From the NCBI GenBank assembly GCA_002409745.1, contig DHOU01000010.1, positions 179,242 to 243,241 of the forward strand: DNA of 64,000 bases, in the 5' to 3' direction. This stretch comes from Bacteroidales bacterium UBA5382. Lineage in GTDB: Bacteria > Bacteroidota > Bacteroidia > Bacteroidales > Dysgonomonadaceae. A program made the translations under genes and the position numbers. Below the pieces are notes generated by a model. It saw nothing but the letters and a program-made list of their open reading frames with translations. It had not been told where the DNA came from and made no database searches. This document shows, one piece after another, positions 53,807 to 62,061 of the stretch (position 1 is its first letter; each line of letters starts with the position of its first letter).

Positions 53807-55015
53807 TTAAAATGGGCTCATGCTATGCGATGGAATAAGGCTTTCGTATTCTTGAAAAATCAATGCATAAGCCATATATTTGGTTTCTTCCGTGACGGGC
53901 GTCATGGGCAAACAGCCGGACACGATTTTACGGCGTTCGACCCTCAACGGATATTTTCGCTCTAATTCACCGGCATGAGCCAAAGCATCCCCCGGGCGTT
54001 TAAAATAATCTATTTTGAATACCCCCGAAGCATTCTTCTGTAAAAACCGATCATAAAAACCCCGGGCTAACACCCCCATATTCATCCGCATATTGATTTC
54101 TACACAGGGCTGTATGCGAAAACCGTGACGGGTGCGGCAAATCATCATGTCGACACCGATATACCCGTTGTAGCGAGGAAAATATTCCGCCAATTTACGG
54201 GTCAATAACGCCCGAAGGATTAGAAAGTCTTCTAACGGAGCATACGCGGCCAACACGGTTTCAATTTTTTCATCCGCCAGCAAATAATTCCCTTCGTATG
54301 CCCCTGAAGCCGTTGTACGGAATAAAGAGTATCCGGCAAATGAGGCGTCCCCGCCGGACATTCGATATTCAAAGGCAAAATCAAGCACTTTATCCAAAAC
54401 CGGCTCGACAACCACCCCGCCTTGTTGGCGAATCACCCGCCGGCACCAGTCCATTTGCTTATCGGTAATCTTCCCTTTAATCCATACAAGCCCTTTTCCG
54501 CTACCGGAGTTGGGTTTTTTCAAGACCGAATCGCTTTTCTGCATGGATAAATAGGTAAAAGCCTCATCGGGGTGAGTAAAATAATCAGATTGACCGTAAA
54601 AAAGAGGATTGACCGCCTTCAATTCGCGGAGCATTTTCACAGCATACTGCCTGTCAGAATACATTTTGAGACGTTCAATATCGGCGGCAGAGGGCAAGCG
54701 AGACTCCGCGACTCCCGCCTCGATCAGTTTCTTTCGTAAAGCAAGATTCCATCCCCAAGGAATAATTTGTTCTTCGCGATAAACGGGAAGCTCGCTGAAA
54801 GGAACAAAAGCCGGCTCCACGGTAAAATATTGCTGGACTTTTTGTATGAATGATTGGATATCTGTTCTCTCGAGAATAATCGATTCCCCCTCGGGTGCGT
54901 ACCATATCGGCAATAAGGCTAAATCGCGTGCCATATCCAACGCCGAAGCGGGCGGGGTATAATGCGGATGGGAGTGCGCCAAAGCAAGATCGGTGTCGGG
55001 ATTAAAAAGATACAT
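53807..55015 (-). CDS. ATP-grasp-like protein of unknown function
   Basis: A 402-residue protein from ATG 55015 (MYLFNPDTDLALAHSHPHYT). The longer open frame upstream translates the tRNA-Gly gene and is rejected. SVLKKPNSGSGKGLVWIKG (about residues 158-176) resembles the ATP-grasp nucleotide-binding loop. RIQPCVEINMRMNMGVLARG (about 310-329) resembles the metal-binding Glu/Asn strand of ATP-grasp ligases. There is no signal peptide. Such enzymes join a carboxylate to an amine or thiol; the substrate is unknown and no partner gene is adjacent. It lies 67 bp downstream of tRNA-Gly on the same strand and may be read from its promoter. Confidence 0.7.
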   Translation of the reverse strand: MYLFNPDTDLALAHSHPHYTPPASALDMARDLALLPIWYAPEGESIILERTDIQSFIQKVQQYFTVEPAFVPFSELPVYREEQIIPWGWNLALRKKLIEAGVAESRLPSAADIERLKMYSDRQYAVKMLRELKAVNPLFYGQSDYFTHPDEAFTYLSMQKSDSVLKKPNSGSGKGLVWIKGKITDKQMDWCRRVIRQQGGVVVEPVLDKVLDFAFEYRMSGGDASFAGYSLFRTTASGAYEGNYLLADEKIETVLAAYAPLEDFLILRALLTRKLAEYFPRYNGYIGVDMMICRTRHGFRIQPCVEINMRMNMGVLARGFYDRFLQKNASGVFKIDYFKRPGDALAHAGELERKYPLRVERRKIVSGCLPMTPVTEETKYMAYALIFQEYESLIPSHSMSPF

Positions 55016-55082
55016 GTTAAAACGGAAGTGTATACTAAAAAATCCGTCAAACGGTTTTTTCGAGAGACGGATTTTGATGAAG

Positions 55083-55155
55083 AGCGGCAAACGAGATTCG
55101 AACTCGCGACCCTCAGCTTGGGAAGCTGATGCTCTACCAACTGAGCTATTGCCGC
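55083..55155 (-). tRNA. tRNA-Gly (anticodon CCC)
   Basis: A 73-nt cloverleaf on the minus strand. Acceptor GCGGCAA/TTGCCGC, D arm TAGCTCAGTTGGTAGAGCA, anticodon stem TCAGC/GCTGA around TTCCCAA (anticodon CCC, reading GGG), T arm GCGAG-TTCGAAT-CTCGT. The discriminator is U and CCA is not encoded. It is divergent from tRNA-Pro, 112 bp away. Confidence 0.95.
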
Positions 55156-55247
55156 AAATGCACTGCAAATGTAGGGAATTTTTCCGTTCGTTATCGCATC
55201 GAAAGCGTTTTTTTTATGATTATTGTTCGGATTGAATAAAAAAATAG

Positions 55248-55255
55248 TAACTTTG
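55248..55255 (+). promoter_or_regulatory. -7 box of tRNA-Pro
   Basis: TAACTTTG, an exact TAnnTTTG match 12 bp before the tRNA. A TTG at 55223-55225 lies 22 bp upstream, slightly long for the -33 element. Confidence 0.6.
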
Positions 55256-55267
55256 CAGCCACAAAAT

Positions 55268-55341
55268 CGGGATGTAGCACAGTTGGCTAGCGCGCCACGT
55301 TCGGGACGTGGAGGTCGGGTGTTCGAGTCACCTCATCCCGA
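55268..55341 (+). tRNA. tRNA-Pro (anticodon CGG)
   Basis: A 74-nt cloverleaf. Acceptor CGGGATG/CATCCCG with discriminator A, anticodon stem CCACG/CGTGG around TTCGGGA (anticodon CGG, reading CCG), T arm GGGTG-TTCGAGT-CACCT. CCA is not encoded. Confidence 0.96.
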
Positions 55342-55353
55342 CTGATTTTCTAA

Positions 55354-55386
55354 AGGACAGAATGGCTTCGCGGCGGTTCTGTTCTT
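55354..55386 (+). terminator. Terminator after tRNA-Pro
   Basis: AGGACAGAATGGC pairs with GGCGGTTCTGTTCTT (with G-U and one mismatch) around TTCGC, followed by T-rich sequence, 12 bp after the tRNA. Confidence 0.65.
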
Positions 55387-55514
55387 TTCATTTTATTTGT
55401 GCTTTCTTTTGCCATCTTAAAATGTTTTCTTACGTTTGAATCTTTAAAATAAAAAAACAACGTCTCACCCACTTGTCCGTCACAATAATGTTTGGATTGT
55501 AAACACAGACTGTT

Positions 55515-56387
55515 ATGAAACTAAAAGAAAAAGACAGAAAAACCTTCCTCCGTTTTCAACGGGAAGAGATCACCGCACATATCATATATCAGAAACTGGC
55601 GTCGATAGAAAAAGATGCGTCTAACCGCCGGATATTGCAGGGTATCGCTGCTCAGGAAGCGACTCATTATGATAACTTGAAGCGCTACACGGGCATCGAT
55701 GTAAAGCCCTATCGGCGGGGAATAGTAAAATATTACTGGCTAGCGCGCGTTTTCGGGATTACCTTCGCTATCAAATTGATGGAAGCTGACGAAGAAAGTT
55801 CCAGCTTTACGTATGCGGCTTATACCGATTATCCTGAGCTACAGCAAATGGCGCAAGAAGAAGAAATGCACGAAAATGAACTGATCGCGATGATTAAAGA
55901 GGAACGCCTTTCGTATATGGGCTCGGTCGTGCTGGGCCTCAACGACGCTTTGGTCGAATTCACGGGGGCGTTAGCCGGATACACCATGGCGTTGAACGAC
56001 AGCAAGTCGATTGCTTTTATCGGCAGCATCACGGGCATTGCCGCCGCCCTGTCGATGGCTTCATCGGAATACCTTTCCACCAAATCGGAAACCGATACCG
56101 GTAAGCATCCCGTCAAATCGGCCCTTTACACCGGTATCGCCTATTTAATCACGGTGTTGGCGCTCATCACGCCGTTTATCCTCTTCGAAAATGTTTTGAT
56201 CAGTCTCATCGTCATGCTGGCGATGGCAATCCTCATCATCGGCCTGTTTAACTATTATTATTCGGTGGCGAAGAGTGAGAACTTCCGGAAGCGTTTCGGC
56301 GAAATGGCCGTACTCAGTCTGGGCGTTGCGCTGATCAGTTTTTTGATCGGATTCGCTCTAAAACAAGTTATCGGCATCGAGATATAA
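55515..56387 (+). CDS. Ferritin-like/VIT1 fusion metal transporter
   Basis: A 290-residue protein. The N-terminal 135 residues are a rubrerythrin/ferritin-like four-helix domain with potential metal ligands QREEITAH (Glu17/18), AAQEATHYDNL (Glu48, His51), MEADEES and QEEEMHENEL. The C-terminal part is a VIT1/CCC1-type membrane domain with five helices. It starts GSVVLGLNDALVEFTGALAGY and includes SMASSEYLSTKSE. This combination (Er-VIT1/MbfA group) exports or stores Fe2+ or Mn2+ and protects from metal excess. It is monocistronic; the ion is not evident from the sequence. Confidence 0.92.
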   Translation: MKLKEKDRKTFLRFQREEITAHIIYQKLASIEKDASNRRILQGIAAQEATHYDNLKRYTGIDVKPYRRGIVKYYWLARVFGITFAIKLMEADEESSSFTYAAYTDYPELQQMAQEEEMHENELIAMIKEERLSYMGSVVLGLNDALVEFTGALAGYTMALNDSKSIAFIGSITGIAAALSMASSEYLSTKSETDTGKHPVKSALYTGIAYLITVLALITPFILFENVLISLIVMLAMAILIIGLFNYYYSVAKSENFRKRFGEMAVLSLGVALISFLIGFALKQVIGIEI

Positions 56388-56439
56388 TGACACATTACCG
56401 AGAGCGCCACTCAGAGCAGCACTCTTGATAGCAGGAACA

Positions 56440-56692
56440 GCGCCTTTGCCCACAGGGAAGCTTCCCGAGGACTCCGAAAGTCATTTTGTGTACAAAGGGG
56501 CCGTTTCGGAGGGCTCAGGATCTTCCTCCTTGCGCAAGGGGGAGCTTCCCGAGGGCTCGGGAAAGGAAACCGTGCACACAGGGACGTCTGCCGAGGGCTC
56601 CGGAACAGAGTCCATGCACAAGGGGAGACTTCCGGAGAGCTCCGAAAGTTCGCCCGTGTACAAGGGATAAGTTCCCGAGATCCGGAGAAGTT
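56440..56692. repeat. 42-nt period palindromic repeat array, six units (array 2)
   Basis: Palindromic cores of the form CTTCCCGAG-GG-CTCGGGAAG recur at 56461, 56503, 56545, 56587, 56629 and 56671, exactly 42 bp apart. Between them a second short palindrome recurs (TTGTGTACAAA, CTTGCGCAAG, GTGCAC, GTGTAC). Both strands stay open across the array because 42 is divisible by three, and the encoded 14-residue repeats look like translation of the palindromes. It lies between the metal transporter and the 3' end of the regulator gene. Same period and unit number as the array at 13.1 kb, different sequence. Confidence 0.85.
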
Positions 56693-56693
56693 C

Positions 56694-56981
56694 TTATAAA
56701 TTCAAATAACCTTTTAGGGCTTCCACGTAAGCTTCGAAGGCAGCTGCACCTTTCTGCGTAATCTTGCAAACGGTTCGCGTACGTTTACCGGCAAAGCCTT
56801 TTTCGACTTGAATGTAACCGGCTTCACTCAATTTGTCGATTTGGACACTGATATTTCCCGAGGTTGCGCCCGTTTTATCCCGTAAATAGTTAAAATCAGC
56901 CTCTTCCACCGACAGAAGTATCGACATAATAGCCAGTCGCAACTCGGAATGAAGTAATGGATCAAGAGTGGGAAATGTCAT
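56694..56981 (-). CDS. Winged-helix transcriptional regulator (MarR/HTH_34-like)
   Basis: A 95-residue protein of one winged-helix domain. LHSELRLAIMSILLSVEEAD, then FNYLRDKTGATSGNISVQIDKL (recognition helix) and a wing with KGFAGKRTRTVCKITQKG. It begins within the end of the upstream membrane protein gene (ATGA overlap). Small regulators of this kind with a membrane partner are common in Bacteroidetes and have no assigned signal. Its stop is next to the 42-nt repeat array. Confidence 0.87.
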   Translation of the reverse strand: MTFPTLDPLLHSELRLAIMSILLSVEEADFNYLRDKTGATSGNISVQIDKLSEAGYIQVEKGFAGKRTRTVCKITQKGAAAFEAYVEALKGYLNL

Positions 56982-57556
56982 TTTTTTCGACCTTTAGCAT
57001 ACAGAATATGGCCGGGAATCACCATCGTTACCAGAAAAATGGCAGCAAAAAATAAAATACTTTCAGGTCCTTTTACGGACAATAGGAAAAATGCCGCGGC
57101 CATTCCTATACTGCCGCTTACGGTAAGTAAACGCATACGAGTTATGCCGCCGGTAAGGGTGGTTCCCATCGAAATAATAAGCGCCACTAAAAATAAAATA
57201 GGCATCGCCACATAAAATGTGGGAACAAACGAGGCAACGAATACCGTAACCCCGCAAACAATCCAGACATAACTAACTGCCCGATCGACAAACGTTTGAA
57301 CCTCCCGCTGACTGTTGCGATTCGCAAAATAGAGTATCACCGAACCGACTATCGGTATCAAAAGCCATAACAGATTCCATTGTTGATTCCGAGTCGTACT
57401 GAGCAGGTACCATACGACAATCGCCACTAGCACGGTTAAATATCCAAAAACCAGATAGGGCACGGCATGCTCTTTCTCGAATTTTCGTTGTGTATTGCGG
57501 ATCATGCGGGAAATTAATTCCAGGCTTTCCTTTTCATTCAAATTTTTTTCTTCCAT
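56978..57556 (-). CDS. Membrane protein paired with the winged-helix regulator
   Basis: A 192-residue protein with a short charged N-terminus (MEEKNLNEKESLELISRMIR) and six hydrophobic helices from about residue 33 to 187. No catalytic motif is visible. Overlap of its stop with the regulator start makes the two one translational unit, so it may be the sensor or target of that regulator, or simply coregulated. Not recognised beyond this pairing. Confidence 0.75.
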   Translation of the reverse strand: MEEKNLNEKESLELISRMIRNTQRKFEKEHAVPYLVFGYLTVLVAIVVWYLLSTTRNQQWNLLWLLIPIVGSVILYFANRNSQREVQTFVDRAVSYVWIVCGVTVFVASFVPTFYVAMPILFLVALIISMGTTLTGGITRMRLLTVSGSIGMAAAFFLLSVKGPESILFFAAIFLVTMVIPGHILYAKGRKK

Positions 57557-57690
57557 TTCAGTAAAAATAAATTGTTGTTATTTCAGTTTACGAATGTATT
57601 CGGATGCAAATATAAATCAGTTTAGATTATGAACCAAATAATCTGCAATAAAATTCCAACATTTAACATTATAAAGAAGGAAGTCTGTGA

Positions 57691-58158
57691 TTATGGATTA
57701 TTTTTAATGATAGGAATTTCTCGTTTCACACTCTGGCTCAATGAAATCATTGTTTCAGTAGCCACTACTCCGGGAATTTCCTGTATTTTATTGTTCAAAA
57801 GATCCATCAGATGTTCGTTATCTCTGGCATATAACTTAATAAGGAGCGTATAAGGGCCGGTGGTAAAATGGCACTCCGTCACTTCCGGTATTTTTTCAAA
57901 CTCGGGTATGACATTCTTATACATGGATCCTTTTTCGAGTTTCACCCCGATATAGGCGCTGGATGCATAGCCTAATATTTTAGGATTCACATGATAACCC
58001 GATCCGGTAATGACGCCATTCTCGATCATTCGTTGTACACGTTGATGAATAGCCGCACGCGAAACACCGCATTGCTCGGCTACATCCCTGAAAGGAATTC
58101 TGGCATTTTGCGAAATAATTTCAAGAATTTGTTTGTCTAATTTATCTATTTTCTCCAT
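57691..58158 (-). CDS. Lrp/AsnC family transcriptional regulator
   Basis: A 155-residue protein with N-terminal helix-turn-helix (LDKQILEIISQNARIPFRDV, CGVSRAAIHQRVQRMIENG) and a C-terminal RAM ligand-binding domain (GYASSAYIGVKLEKGS to IPEVTECHFTTGPYTLLIKL and EIPGVVATETMISL). The family binds amino acids and forms octamers. The target is unknown; the gene is alone, with glnN and lysine genes elsewhere in the window. It starts at ATG 58158. Confidence 0.94.
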   Translation of the reverse strand: MEKIDKLDKQILEIISQNARIPFRDVAEQCGVSRAAIHQRVQRMIENGVITGSGYHVNPKILGYASSAYIGVKLEKGSMYKNVIPEFEKIPEVTECHFTTGPYTLLIKLYARDNEHLMDLLNNKIQEIPGVVATETMISLSQSVKREIPIIKNNP

Positions 58159-58280
58159 ATGGAAATCATTTTTATGAAAATAACGCCCAAAAGTAATAAA
58201 TTTATGCGATATACTGACAATTTGAAAAAGAAATTTCGTATTATTTCACGTTTATCGTCACTCTTGCAAAAAAAAGATAG

Positions 58281-58925
58281 TTATTCTCCTTTTATAATAG
58301 GAAGATGCCAACGAAATTTTACGGCTAATATCCGGATTAAAATAACCACTCCGGCAGTAATGATTTCATTCGCAATAAGCGGAATAGGGAGCATTTGCAA
58401 GACAACGAACACGATCCCCCCGATGACACAAGCAAGGGCATAGATTTCTTTTCTGAAAATCAGGGGAATTTCATTAATCAATACATCGCGAAGCATCCCT
58501 CCCACCGCACCTGTTATCACTCCCATAATGACGCCGACCCACGGATCGAACCCTAACATGACTGTTTTTTCAACACCCACTACCACAAAAAGCCCCAATC
58601 CAATACTGTCGAAAATAAAAAAGGTGTTGTTCAAGCGCACTAACTGCTTATGGAAAATGATGACAAAAATAAACGCCAGAAACGTGGCCCACAAATACAC
58701 GGGATTTTCCATCCAGAAAGGCACGACATCGATAAACAAGTCGCGCAGCGTCCCTCCTCCTATCGCCGTGACAAATCCCACGACAAAAGCGCCGAACCAA
58801 TCGAAATGTTTGGCCGAAGCCAATCGTATTCCACTGATTGCGAAGGCGAAAGTTCCTAAAAACTCAATGATGCTGAAAAATTGTATATTGCTGAAAAAAA
58901 CAATGAATGAATCGAACTCTAACAC
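58281..58925 (-). CDS. TRIC-family (UPF0126) cation channel-like membrane protein
   Basis: A 214-residue membrane protein of seven helices made of two repeats. GTFAFAISGIRLAS with GGGTLRDLFID in the first half is echoed by GAVGGMLRDVLINEIP in the second. These glycine-rich kinks and the LRD motifs define the trimeric intracellular cation channel family (bacterial YadS/YicG). It probably conducts K+ or Na+, or transports a small metabolite. The stop lies 22 bp after the mnmA start region ends; the two genes are on the same strand with a short gap. Confidence 0.92.
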   Translation of the reverse strand: MLEFDSFIVFFSNIQFFSIIEFLGTFAFAISGIRLASAKHFDWFGAFVVGFVTAIGGGTLRDLFIDVVPFWMENPVYLWATFLAFIFVIIFHKQLVRLNNTFFIFDSIGLGLFVVVGVEKTVMLGFDPWVGVIMGVITGAVGGMLRDVLINEIPLIFRKEIYALACVIGGIVFVVLQMLPIPLIANEIITAGVVILIRILAVKFRWHLPIIKGE

Positions 58926-58947
58926 GGACGAATATTCTCTTCGGTGA

Positions 58948-60012
58948 TTAAATAATCATTCCACTCCCCAGACACAGATGCCGGTCGCTATCGTACACCA
59001 CGCCGAACTGCCCGGCGGCAATTCCCTGCACGGGCGCTTCGGAACGGATCGTATACAAGTCGCCGACCTTTGTTATTTTGCCGGAAGTGAATTCGGGGGT
59101 GTGGCGTATCTTAAAGGCGATATCCTTTTCGTCGTCAAAATCGCCCCATACATCGCGCGTAATAAACGAAAAACCCTGCAAACGGATCACATCGCCATAT
59201 TGAAATTCGGTATCGTATCCTTTCGAGACATAGACAATATTCCGATCGACATCTTTTTTAATCACAAACCAGGGCCCTCCGCTCAGACCAAGTCCCTTGC
59301 GTTGCCCGATGGTATGGAACCAATATCCCTGATGCTTGCCGATAATATTTCCGGTCTCGAACTCGACGATAAGGCCTTCTTTTCGTCCCAGATATCGCTC
59401 GATAAAATCATTATAGTTAATCTTTCCGAGAAAACAAATCCCCTGGCTGTCCTTTCGTTGCGCCGAAGGCAGTTTTTGCCGGGCGGCGATATCCCGGACT
59501 TCCGATTTCAGCAGATCCCCTATGGGAAACATCAGTTTGGACACCTGCATATAATTGATTTGCCCCAGGAAATACGTTTGATCTTTTACGTGATCTTTAG
59601 CCGTAGAAAGCCACCGCAAGCCATCGATGTCGGTGGTTGTGGCATAATGTCCGGTAGCGATACGATCGAACGAATGTCCCCACTTCTCCTCAAAAACACC
59701 GAACTTGATGAGTTTATTGCACATCATGTCGGGATTCGGAGTCAATCCGCGTTTGACGGATTCGATGGTATAATGGACCACCCGCTCCCAATATTCCTCC
59801 TGAAGCGATACCACTTCGAAACGGCATCCATACTTTTTTGCGATGAACGAAACAATTTCAATATCTTCTTCCGAAGGACAATCGATGTATCCATCCTTGT
59901 CCTCCATACCGATTTTTATATAGTAAATAACCGGATCGTAGCCCATCTCCTTCAATCGATAAACAACGACAGAGCTGTCTACTCCCCCTGATACCAACGC
60001 GGCGATTTCCAT
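58948..60012 (-). CDS. mnmA: tRNA 2-thiouridine(34) synthase
   Basis: A 354-residue enzyme that thiolates U34 of tRNA-Lys, Glu and Gln. The start was set at ATG 60012 ([14 protein letters not shown]), where the PP-loop begins; the longer frame upstream is unrelated. Visible features are SGGVDSS (about 8-14), [13 protein letters not shown] with the first catalytic Cys, [23 protein letters not shown] with the second Cys, and [11 protein letters not shown]. It is missing nothing essential. A TACCTTTG box lies at 60034-60041. Confidence 0.95.
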   Translation of the reverse strand: MEIAALVSGGVDSSVVVYRLKEMGYDPVIYYIKIGMEDKDGYIDCPSEEDIEIVSFIAKKYGCRFEVVSLQEEYWERVVHYTIESVKRGLTPNPDMMCNKLIKFGVFEEKWGHSFDRIATGHYATTTDIDGLRWLSTAKDHVKDQTYFLGQINYMQVSKLMFPIGDLLKSEVRDIAARQKLPSAQRKDSQGICFLGKINYNDFIERYLGRKEGLIVEFETGNIIGKHQGYWFHTIGQRKGLGLSGGPWFVIKKDVDRNIVYVSKGYDTEFQYGDVIRLQGFSFITRDVWGDFDDEKDIAFKIRHTPEFTSGKITKVGDLYTIRSEAPVQGIAAGQFGVVYDSDRHLCLGSGMII

Positions 60013-60321
60013 TTTTTTGTCGAATTTTCCGCACAAAGGTACGAATAAGAATCGGAACAATAAAAAGCGTATCTTTTGCCGGGATGTTGCCCGAACCGAC
60101 ACTCCGATAAAGTAAAAAAAACAATTATTTATCGCACAAATATCCAAAAACAATAAAATAGTAGTATCTTTACGTTCAATTTTCAATGATTAAATTTTGG
60201 CGCGGTAATGGCTGCCTAAAACAGGCAATGCGGCTATCGTCATGGCGATTAAGCTGATAAGTTGCTTTTTGTTTCCGGAATACGATTCCGGCCTTCGAGA
60301 GAAAGAAAATAAAACAACATA
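60013..60321. other. Divergent mnmA/recJ intergenic region
   Basis: This 309-bp gap holds the mnmA -7 box (TACCTTTG, minus, 60034-60041) and a near-consensus TATCTTTA at about 60165 that could serve recJ. There is also a 26-codon ORF (ATG 60242) whose TAA overlaps the recJ ATG as TAATG. Nothing else is supported. Confidence 0.4.
60034..60041 (-). promoter_or_regulatory. -7 box for mnmA
   Basis: TACCTTTG on the minus strand, an exact TAnnTTTG match, 22 bp before the mnmA start. Confidence 0.55.
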
Positions 60322-62043
60322 ATGACTTATAAATGGAATTATTTAACCCTATCACCCGATAAAAAAAATACTCAAAATGAATTAGCAGAAGAATTAAATA
60401 TACATCCGGTATTCGCCAAGCTTTTAATAAATAGAGGCATAAAGACTAAAGAGGAGGCCGAAAAGTTTCTACATCCGCGTTTGGAAGACTTGCACGATCC
60501 TTTCCTGATGCCCGATATGGAAAAAGCTATCAAGCGAATAGAGACGGCTTTAGGCAATAAAGAGCGGATTCTTATCTACGGGGATTATGATGTCGATGGG
60601 ACGACCGCCGTATCGTTGGTGTATAAATTCTTACGCAAAATAACGAGTAATATCGATTACTATATTCCGGACAGGTATGACGAGGGATACGGAATCTCTT
60701 TTCGAGGGATAGATTATGCCCTGAGCACGGGCGTGAAGCTCATTATCTCGCTCGACTGCGGCATTAAAGCGATAAGCAAGGTGGCTTATGCGAAAGAAAA
60801 AGGAATCGACTTCATCATTTGCGACCATCACATGCCCGACGACGAATTACCCGATGCGGTGGCGGTCGTCGATGCCAAACGCACCGATTCCATCTATCCC
60901 TACAGTGAATTATCGGGCTGCGGGGTGGGGTTTAAACTCGTTCAGGCTTTTTCGCAACGCAACGGGTTCCCTTTCGAGGATATCGAACCGTTATTAGATT
61001 TGGTAGCCGTAAGCATCGCTTCGGATATCGTTCCGCTCACCGGCGAAAACCGGGTGATGATTTCTTTCGGCCTGAAGCAGTTAAACGGCAATCCGAGTTT
61101 CGGATTAAGGGGAATCATTGAAATTTGCGGGTTAGCGCGCAAAAACATCACCGTGAATGATATTGTCTTTAAAATCGGGCCGCGCATAAATGCCTCCGGA
61201 CGCATGATGAATGGCAAAGAGGCTGTCGACCTCATGTTGGCAACCGATATGGATGCGGCACGAGAAAAGAGCAAAAATATCGACAAGTATAACGAAGATC
61301 GCCGCGAGCTGGATAAGAAGATTACCGAGGAGGCAATCGACTATATCGAACACCACCTCGATATTGAAAATTTGAGAAGCATCATCTTATATAATGAGAA
61401 CTGGCATAAAGGGATTATCGGGATTGTCGCTTCGAGACTTACCGAAAAATATTACCGCCCGACCATCGTACTGACCAAATCGAACGACATGATGATTTCA
61501 GGCTCGGCGCGTTCCGCTTCGGGATTCGATGTCTATAAGGCCATCGATGCCTGCAAAGATATTCTTGAAAACTTTGGCGGCCATATGTATGCCGCAGGGC
61601 TTACGCTACGCGAAGAGAATCTGCCCGAATTTACCCGGCGCTTCAACTCGCTCTCTTTTGACGGTATTGAGTCGCGCATGATGACTCCGCAAATAACGGT
61701 GGATGCCGAGATTCCCCTTTCGCAAATCACCCACGAATTCGTACAAGAACTGGCGCTTTTCAGTCCTTTCGGCCCGGAAAATGAAAATCCCCTCTTTATG
61801 ACGAAAGGGGTAAGGGATTCGGGCGGCAGTAAACTCGTCGGCAAAGGATTGCGGCACATCAAACTAGAAATTATCGATGACAGCATTTCGGCTCCGGTTC
61901 AAGCCATAGCTTTCTCTAAGCACTCCTATTTTCAACGAATTAAAGAAGGCCAACCGATCGATATTTGTTATACGATCGAAGAGAATACTCATGGTTCGAG
62001 ATCATTTATACAGCTTTTGATTAAAGATATACGCGATAGATAA
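60322..62043 (+). CDS. recJ: Single-stranded-DNA-specific exonuclease RecJ
   Basis: A 573-residue DHH-family 5'-3' exonuclease for recombination and mismatch repair. YGDYDVDGTTAVSLVY (about residues 86-101), CDHHMPDDELPDAVAVVD (about 168-185) and ISLDCGIKA carry the metal-binding Asp and His residues. SGCGVGFKLVQA follows, then the DHHA1 domain with SARSASGFDVYKAIDAC and FGGHMYAAGLTL, and a C-terminal OB-like part. recQ starts 18 bp after its stop, a repair pairing. Confidence 0.96.
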   Translation: MTYKWNYLTLSPDKKNTQNELAEELNIHPVFAKLLINRGIKTKEEAEKFLHPRLEDLHDPFLMPDMEKAIKRIETALGNKERILIYGDYDVDGTTAVSLVYKFLRKITSNIDYYIPDRYDEGYGISFRGIDYALSTGVKLIISLDCGIKAISKVAYAKEKGIDFIICDHHMPDDELPDAVAVVDAKRTDSIYPYSELSGCGVGFKLVQAFSQRNGFPFEDIEPLLDLVAVSIASDIVPLTGENRVMISFGLKQLNGNPSFGLRGIIEICGLARKNITVNDIVFKIGPRINASGRMMNGKEAVDLMLATDMDAAREKSKNIDKYNEDRRELDKKITEEAIDYIEHHLDIENLRSIILYNENWHKGIIGIVASRLTEKYYRPTIVLTKSNDMMISGSARSASGFDVYKAIDACKDILENFGGHMYAAGLTLREENLPEFTRRFNSLSFDGIESRMMTPQITVDAEIPLSQITHEFVQELALFSPFGPENENPLFMTKGVRDSGGSKLVGKGLRHIKLEIIDDSISAPVQAIAFSKHSYFQRIKEGQPIDICYTIEENTHGSRSFIQLLIKDIRDR

Positions 62044-62061
62044 TCGATAAAAGGAGCGTGT

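Noticed and set aside
55016-55168. N-terminal extension of the ATP-grasp-like protein
   Set aside because: The added residues are the translation of tRNA-Gly; the homologous start is ATG 55015.
56425-56670. 81-codon ORF with 14-residue repeats
   Set aside because: Its repeats are the translation of the 42-nt palindromic array, and the opposite strand is open in the same way; no start signal or family supports a protein.
13143-56692. CRISPR arrays
   Set aside because: The 42-nt arrays have no constant repeat separated by unique spacers, units vary throughout, and no cas genes are present in the window.
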